From: JAJEEA01 sp965243615
GTDB lineage: Bacteria > Acidobacteriota > Vicinamibacteria > Vicinamibacterales > UBA8438
Direction: 5' to 3'
DNA length: 64,000 nt
NCBI GenBank assembly: GCA_965243615.1
Contig: CBDEVO010000003.1
Location: 1,674,001 to 1,738,000 of the forward strand
Shown: piece after piece, positions 60,983-64,000 of the stretch
Layout: each line of letters begins with the position of its first letter
How positions within the stretch are numbered: the first letter of the stretch is position 1
Program-made: the position numbers and the translations under genes
Notes under the pieces: generated by a model
The model's input: the letters and a program-made list of their open reading frames with translations, nothing else
Database searches by the model: none
What the model was told of the DNA's origin: nothing

Positions 60983-61534
60983 ATGACTTCGCCGCTCGTC
61001 GGCCGTCCCGCGGTTCCGTTCGAGCTCCCCGACGCGGACGGCCGCGTGCACGGGCTCGACGATTACCGTGGCCGATGGCTGCTGCTGGTGATGCACCGGC
61101 ATCTGTTCTGACTGCCGTGCCGGCGGCATCTGCTGCAGTTGCAGCAGGCGGCGGAGGAACTCGAGCGGCTCGGGGTCGAGCCGCTGGCCGTGACCTTCGA
61201 GGACGCGACGGCGGCCCGCGCCTACGTGGCCGAGACCGGGCTGCGCTGGCCGCTGCTCGTCGACACCGAACGCCGCCTCTATCGCGCCTACGGGATGCGG
61301 AAGGCGCGGCTCCGCCATCTGTGGGGGGCGGCGACCTTCCGCGCCTACTGGCGCGAGGCCCGCCTCGGGCGGTTTCCCCGTCTGCCGCGCGCCGATACCA
61401 GGCAGCAGGGGGGCAACGTGCTGATCGACCCCGGGGGGCTCGTGCGGTTCCACCACGTCGGCCTCGGCCCCGCCGACCGGCCCGCGGTCGAGAGCCTGCT
61501 TGCCGCGCGAAGCGCCTTTCCCTCGCTACCATGA
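60983..61534 (+). CDS. Peroxiredoxin-like selenoprotein (UGA at codon 43 read as Sec)
   Basis: 183 codons with one in-frame TGA (61109-61111, codon 43). The reading frame is open on both sides, and the two parts join into one thioredoxin-fold protein of the AhpC/TSA-2 (PRXL2-like) type: GRWLLLVMHRHLF, then U-LPC-RRHLLQLQ, then EPLAVTFEDATAARAYVAET and PLLVDTERRLYRAYGM. The TGA stands where the first Cys of the C-x-x-C redox motif belongs, giving U43-L-P-C46. A 7-8-bp hairpin (61130-61147) lies 18 bases after the UGA, the normal place for a bacterial SECIS. The stop overlaps the next gene's ATG in ATGA. A true nonsense mutation remains possible but is less likely. Confidence 0.75.
61130..61147 (+). 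promoter_or_regulatory. SECIS-like hairpin downstream of in-frame UGA
   Basis: CTGCTGCAGTTGCAGCAG folds as a 7-bp stem with the tetraloop AGUU, G in the second loop position. It starts 18 bases after the UGA and has its apex about 27 bases away, within the bacterial SECIS window. It is coding sequence at the same time. Confidence 0.65.
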
Positions 61535-61992
61535 TTCCGCCCAAGACCATTCTCGTTGCGACCGACTTCAGCGACGCCTCCGGGCTGGCCCTGACCTACG
61601 CCAGGGACCTGGCCCGGCGGTGCGGCTCGGCCCTCCACCTACTGCACGTGGTGACGGATGCCGACGTCAGCCCGGGGACCGAGGCGTTGTGGGGGTTCTC
61701 CGAGACCGAGGTCCAGCACCGCTGGGTCGACGAGGCGAAGGCGAAGCTCGACGGCTTGTGCCCGGCCGAGGAGCAGGAGGCGTCGGCGGTGCGCACGGCG
61801 GTGGAGATCGGGCCCCCGGTGGACGGCATCCTGCGCTACGCGGGCGGGCATGGGGCCGAGCTGATTGTCATGGGCACCCGCGGGCGGGGGGCGGTCGAGC
61901 AGTTGCTGCTCGGGAGCGTCGCCGCCGAGGTGGTGCGGCGCGCGCCCTGCCCGGTCCTGACGGTACGCGACACGGTCCGCGAGAGCGGGTAG
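61531..61992 (+). CDS. Universal stress protein (UspA family)
   Basis: 153 residues: KTILVATDFSDASGLALTYA at the start and the ATP-binding GTRGRGAVEQLLLGSVAAEV near the end (G-x2-G-x9-G-S). ATP-binding type Usp. The ATG overlaps the selenoprotein stop, so it is translationally coupled. It probably acts with it in oxidative-stress response (inference). Confidence 0.93.
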   Translation: MIPPKTILVATDFSDASGLALTYARDLARRCGSALHLLHVVTDADVSPGTEALWGFSETEVQHRWVDEAKAKLDGLCPAEEQEASAVRTAVEIGPPVDGILRYAGGHGAELIVMGTRGRGAVEQLLLGSVAAEVVRRAPCPVLTVRDTVRESG

Positions 61993-62057
61993 CCCAGGCC
62001 GGCGTCGCGGGACACGCCGCGGTCCGGAGCGGCATCCGGTGGGCACGGCTCGCGCGG

Positions 62058-62921
62058 TCACCGCGGGCGGCGCCCCACGAGCATCTCGTGGCGGCCCGGC
62101 TCGACCTCGGGGTGCACGAACGGCTCGCTGCGGGCGTCGAAGCCGACCTCGCCCAGCAGATCCAGCCAGCGCCGGCGGGTGAACAGGCCCTCGACGTGGC
62201 GGTCGTGCACGACCCGTGCCGAGCCGTCGCGCTCGCGCAGCAGGAACGCGTAGTCGACGACGTACTCGGTGTCCTCCGGGTCGGGGTCCCACACCCACTC
62301 GATGAAGCGCAACCCCCGGGCGCAGAGCCCGGCCCCGGCGGCGGGCTCGGACTCGTCGCGGCCACCGTCGTCGGTCGACGCGCCCGGGAAGTTCTCGCGC
62401 ACGTAGTCGGGCGCGAACAGCACCGCGCCGCCCGGCCGGCAGTGGACCCACGCCGTCTCCATAGCGCGCCGCAGGTCCGCCTCCGTCGTCATGTAGCAGA
62501 CCGCGTCGTGGACGAAGACCGCGTCGAACGTCCGGCCCAGGCGCAGCGTGCGCATGTCGCCGAGCCGGTGCTCGCACTCGGGGTTGAGGGCGCGGCTCGC
62601 CGCGAGCATGCCGGGGGAGAGGTCGGTGAGGACGAGGCGCGGGAACCGCCGCTTCAGGTGCAGCGCGTTGTTGCCGCCGCCGCTGCCGAGCTCGAGCAGC
62701 GACTCGATCGGCCCGTGGCACGCCTCGGCCAGCAGGTCGGCGTAGATGCCCGCCTCGACGGCGTACTCGCTCGCCGCGTCGCCGACGAGCGGCCACCAGT
62801 CGGCGAGCTCGTCGTACAGGCGCGGGGTCGAGCGACCCTCGGCCGAATCCTCGCCGAGCTCGCCCGCACCCGGGCCGCGTTCGGTCGATTCACCCGTCGC
62901 CTCGACGGACCTCTTCTTCAT
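62058..62921 (-). CDS. Class I SAM-dependent methyltransferase
   Basis: 287 residues. Motif I LLELGSGGGNNALHL, DLSPGMLAASRAL (motif II acidic residue), DAVFVHDAVCYM (motif IV region). It starts with a charged, low-complexity tail (MKKRSVEATG) preceded by GAGGGGCAG. The substrate is not readable; the fold is a small-molecule or lipid type. It stands alone on the minus strand, divergent from the CoA transferase. Confidence 0.87.
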   Translation of the reverse strand: MKKRSVEATGESTERGPGAGELGEDSAEGRSTPRLYDELADWWPLVGDAASEYAVEAGIYADLLAEACHGPIESLLELGSGGGNNALHLKRRFPRLVLTDLSPGMLAASRALNPECEHRLGDMRTLRLGRTFDAVFVHDAVCYMTTEADLRRAMETAWVHCRPGGAVLFAPDYVRENFPGASTDDGGRDESEPAAGAGLCARGLRFIEWVWDPDPEDTEYVVDYAFLLRERDGSARVVHDRHVEGLFTRRRWLDLLGEVGFDARSEPFVHPEVEPGRHEMLVGRRPR

Positions 62922-63121
62922 CTCTGCCCCCTCGTCCTCGGCCAACCCGGCGCCTGGTCGACGGCCGGGCCGGCCGGCGGGTTCTCGGCGCGACACGTTG
63001 CCGCCGCACTCGCGGTGGCTGGCGTCTTCACTTGGGCTGTCCTCCGCGAAGGGCGTCGCGCCTGTACCATGGTAGCGGGCCGGCGTTCGATGGGTCCCGG
63101 TCACAGGAGGAACGGCCGCCG

Positions 63122-64000
63122 ATGACAGGCGTTCTCGACGGGGTGCGGGTGCTCGACTTCGGCCGCTACATCGCGGGGCCGTTCTGCGCGGCCCTGCTCG
63201 CGGACCTCGGGGCCGACGTGGTGCGGGTCGAGAAGGTTCGGGGCGGAGAGGATCGTTTCCTGGTGCCGCTGACGCCGACCGGCGACGGCGCCCTCTTCAT
63301 GCAGGTCAACCGGAACAAGCGCGGCATGACCCTCAATCCGCTGAAGCCCGCGGGGCGCGAGGTGCTGCGGCGGCTGGCGGCGGGGGCGGACGTGGTGGTG
63401 GCCAACCTGCCCGACCCCGCCCTGCGGGCGCTGGGGCTCGACTACGCTTCGCTCGCGGCCGTGAACGACCGCATCGTCCTGACCAGCGTGTCGGCGTTCG
63501 CGGCGGGCGGGCCGTACTCGGACAAGGTCGGCTTCGACGGCGTCGGGCAGGCGATGTCCGGGTCGATGTACCTGTCGGGGCAGCCGGGCCAGCCCACGAA
63601 GAGCTACGTGCCGTGGGTCGACTTCGCGACCGCGCTCTCGGCGGCGGTCGGCACTCTGGCCGCGCTCATGGCGCGCGAGCGTACCGGCCGCGGTCAGGAG
63701 GTGCGAGGGTCCCTGCTCGGGACCGCCCTCACCGTCGCCAACGCGGCGCTCATCGAGCAGGCGGTGAACGCGCCCGATCGCGTCGCCTCGCTGAACCGGA
63801 GCCAGGTGTCGGCCCCGTCCGACACCCACCGGACGCGCGACGGCTGGATTCTCGTGCAGACCATCGGCCAGCCCCTGTTCGAGAAGTGGGCGGCGCTGGT
63901 CGGCGTGCCGGAGTGGGTGGACGACCCCCGGTTCCGCGACGACATGGCGCGCGGCGACCACGGCGAGGTCATCAGCGGCCGGATGGCCGAGTGGTGCGCC
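63122..64000 (+). CDS. CaiB/BaiF-family (class III) CoA transferase, partial
   Basis: 293 residues to the window edge; the gene continues beyond. Typical start GVRVLDFGRYIAGPFCAALL then ADLGADVVRVEK, MQVNRNKRGMTLNPLKPAGR and YSDKVGFDGVGQAMSG. The catalytic Asp is expected in SYVPWVDFATALSAAVG. It moves CoA between acyl-CoA and a free acid. AGGAGG lies just before ATG 63122. Confidence 0.92.
   Translation, partial: MTGVLDGVRVLDFGRYIAGPFCAALLADLGADVVRVEKVRGGEDRFLVPLTPTGDGALFMQVNRNKRGMTLNPLKPAGREVLRRLAAGADVVVANLPDPALRALGLDYASLAAVNDRIVLTSVSAFAAGGPYSDKVGFDGVGQAMSGSMYLSGQPGQPTKSYVPWVDFATALSAAVGTLAALMARERTGRGQEVRGSLLGTALTVANAALIEQAVNAPDRVASLNRSQVSAPSDTHRTRDGWILVQTIGQPLFEKWAALVGVPEWVDDPRFRDDMARGDHGEVISGRMAEWCA

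Noticed and set aside
60983..61111. Reading the TGA at 61109 as a normal stop (pseudogene)
   Set aside because: The frame remains intact and family-like on both sides, the TGA replaces a redox Cys, and a SECIS-like hairpin follows; the selenoprotein reading fits better.
1..64000. tRNA, rRNA or riboswitch genes
   Set aside because: No cloverleaf, rRNA core or recognisable riboswitch sequence noticed by eye; a covariance-model search could not be run.

Overview
This 64 kb window is GC-rich bacterial chromosome. It has three secreted DUF1592/DUF1552 gene pairs, many Tat-exported or lipid-anchored proteins, Xaa-rich C-termini typical of outer-membrane barrels, and a secreted family opening with a W-G-x-P-D-L-x-G-x-W motif. 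Together these suggest an Acidobacteriota genome, most likely of the Vicinamibacteria type. That placement is inference from gene content; there is no rRNA or other phylogenetic marker here, and I saw no tRNA, rRNA or CRISPR array.

Layout. 0.1-6.1 kb: a DUF1592 cytochrome-like protein, a DUF1552 protein and an ankyrin/cytochrome c fusion, translationally coupled. 6.1-14.5 kb: an AbrB-type regulator, a secreted cyanophycinase, an unassigned secreted protein, a sulfite-oxidase-like molybdoenzyme, a second DUF1592/DUF1552 pair and a cytochrome c'-like protein. 14.6-18.3 kb: two tiny membrane proteins, a stretch with no gene, and an NtrC-like regulator. 18.3-20.3 kb: a complete IS1634-type element with 6-bp target duplication. 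20.4-28.2 kb: a giant surface protein (about 14 Calx-beta repeats, a beta-barrel, then two TolB/FlgO-like domains) interrupted by a frameshift. 28.3-38.3 kb: a histidine kinase, an epoxide hydrolase, two Tat-exported VOC proteins and a three-subunit xanthine-dehydrogenase-type molybdenum hydroxylase operon ending in a good hairpin terminator. 38.5-48.9 kb: a lipoprotein, then minus-strand operons for a LolA-like protein plus LolCDE-like ABC transporter plus outer-membrane protein, and for an S9 peptidase plus polysaccharide deacetylase, and an MBL-fold hydrolase. 49-54.6 kb: a third DUF1592/DUF1552/ankyrin operon. 54.8-59.9 kb: a small defence-like island with a lone addiction-module gene, a three-gene zinc-ribbon / AAA ATPase / PD-(D/E)XK operon, and a divergent hipBA pair. 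60-64 kb: an NHL-repeat protein, a probable selenocysteine-containing peroxiredoxin-like protein with a downstream SECIS-like hairpin, a universal stress protein, a methyltransferase, and the start of a CaiB-type CoA transferase.

How it fits together. Much of the window codes for envelope and periplasmic redox or hydrolytic proteins: c-type haem proteins, Mo enzymes, secreted hydrolases and surface repeats. The three DUF1592/DUF1552 modules look like a repeated functional unit whose biochemical job is unknown. The two most interesting items are the in-frame UGA in a U-x-x-C redox motif at 61109, and the uncharacterised three-gene ATPase/nuclease operon at 55.6-58.1 kb.
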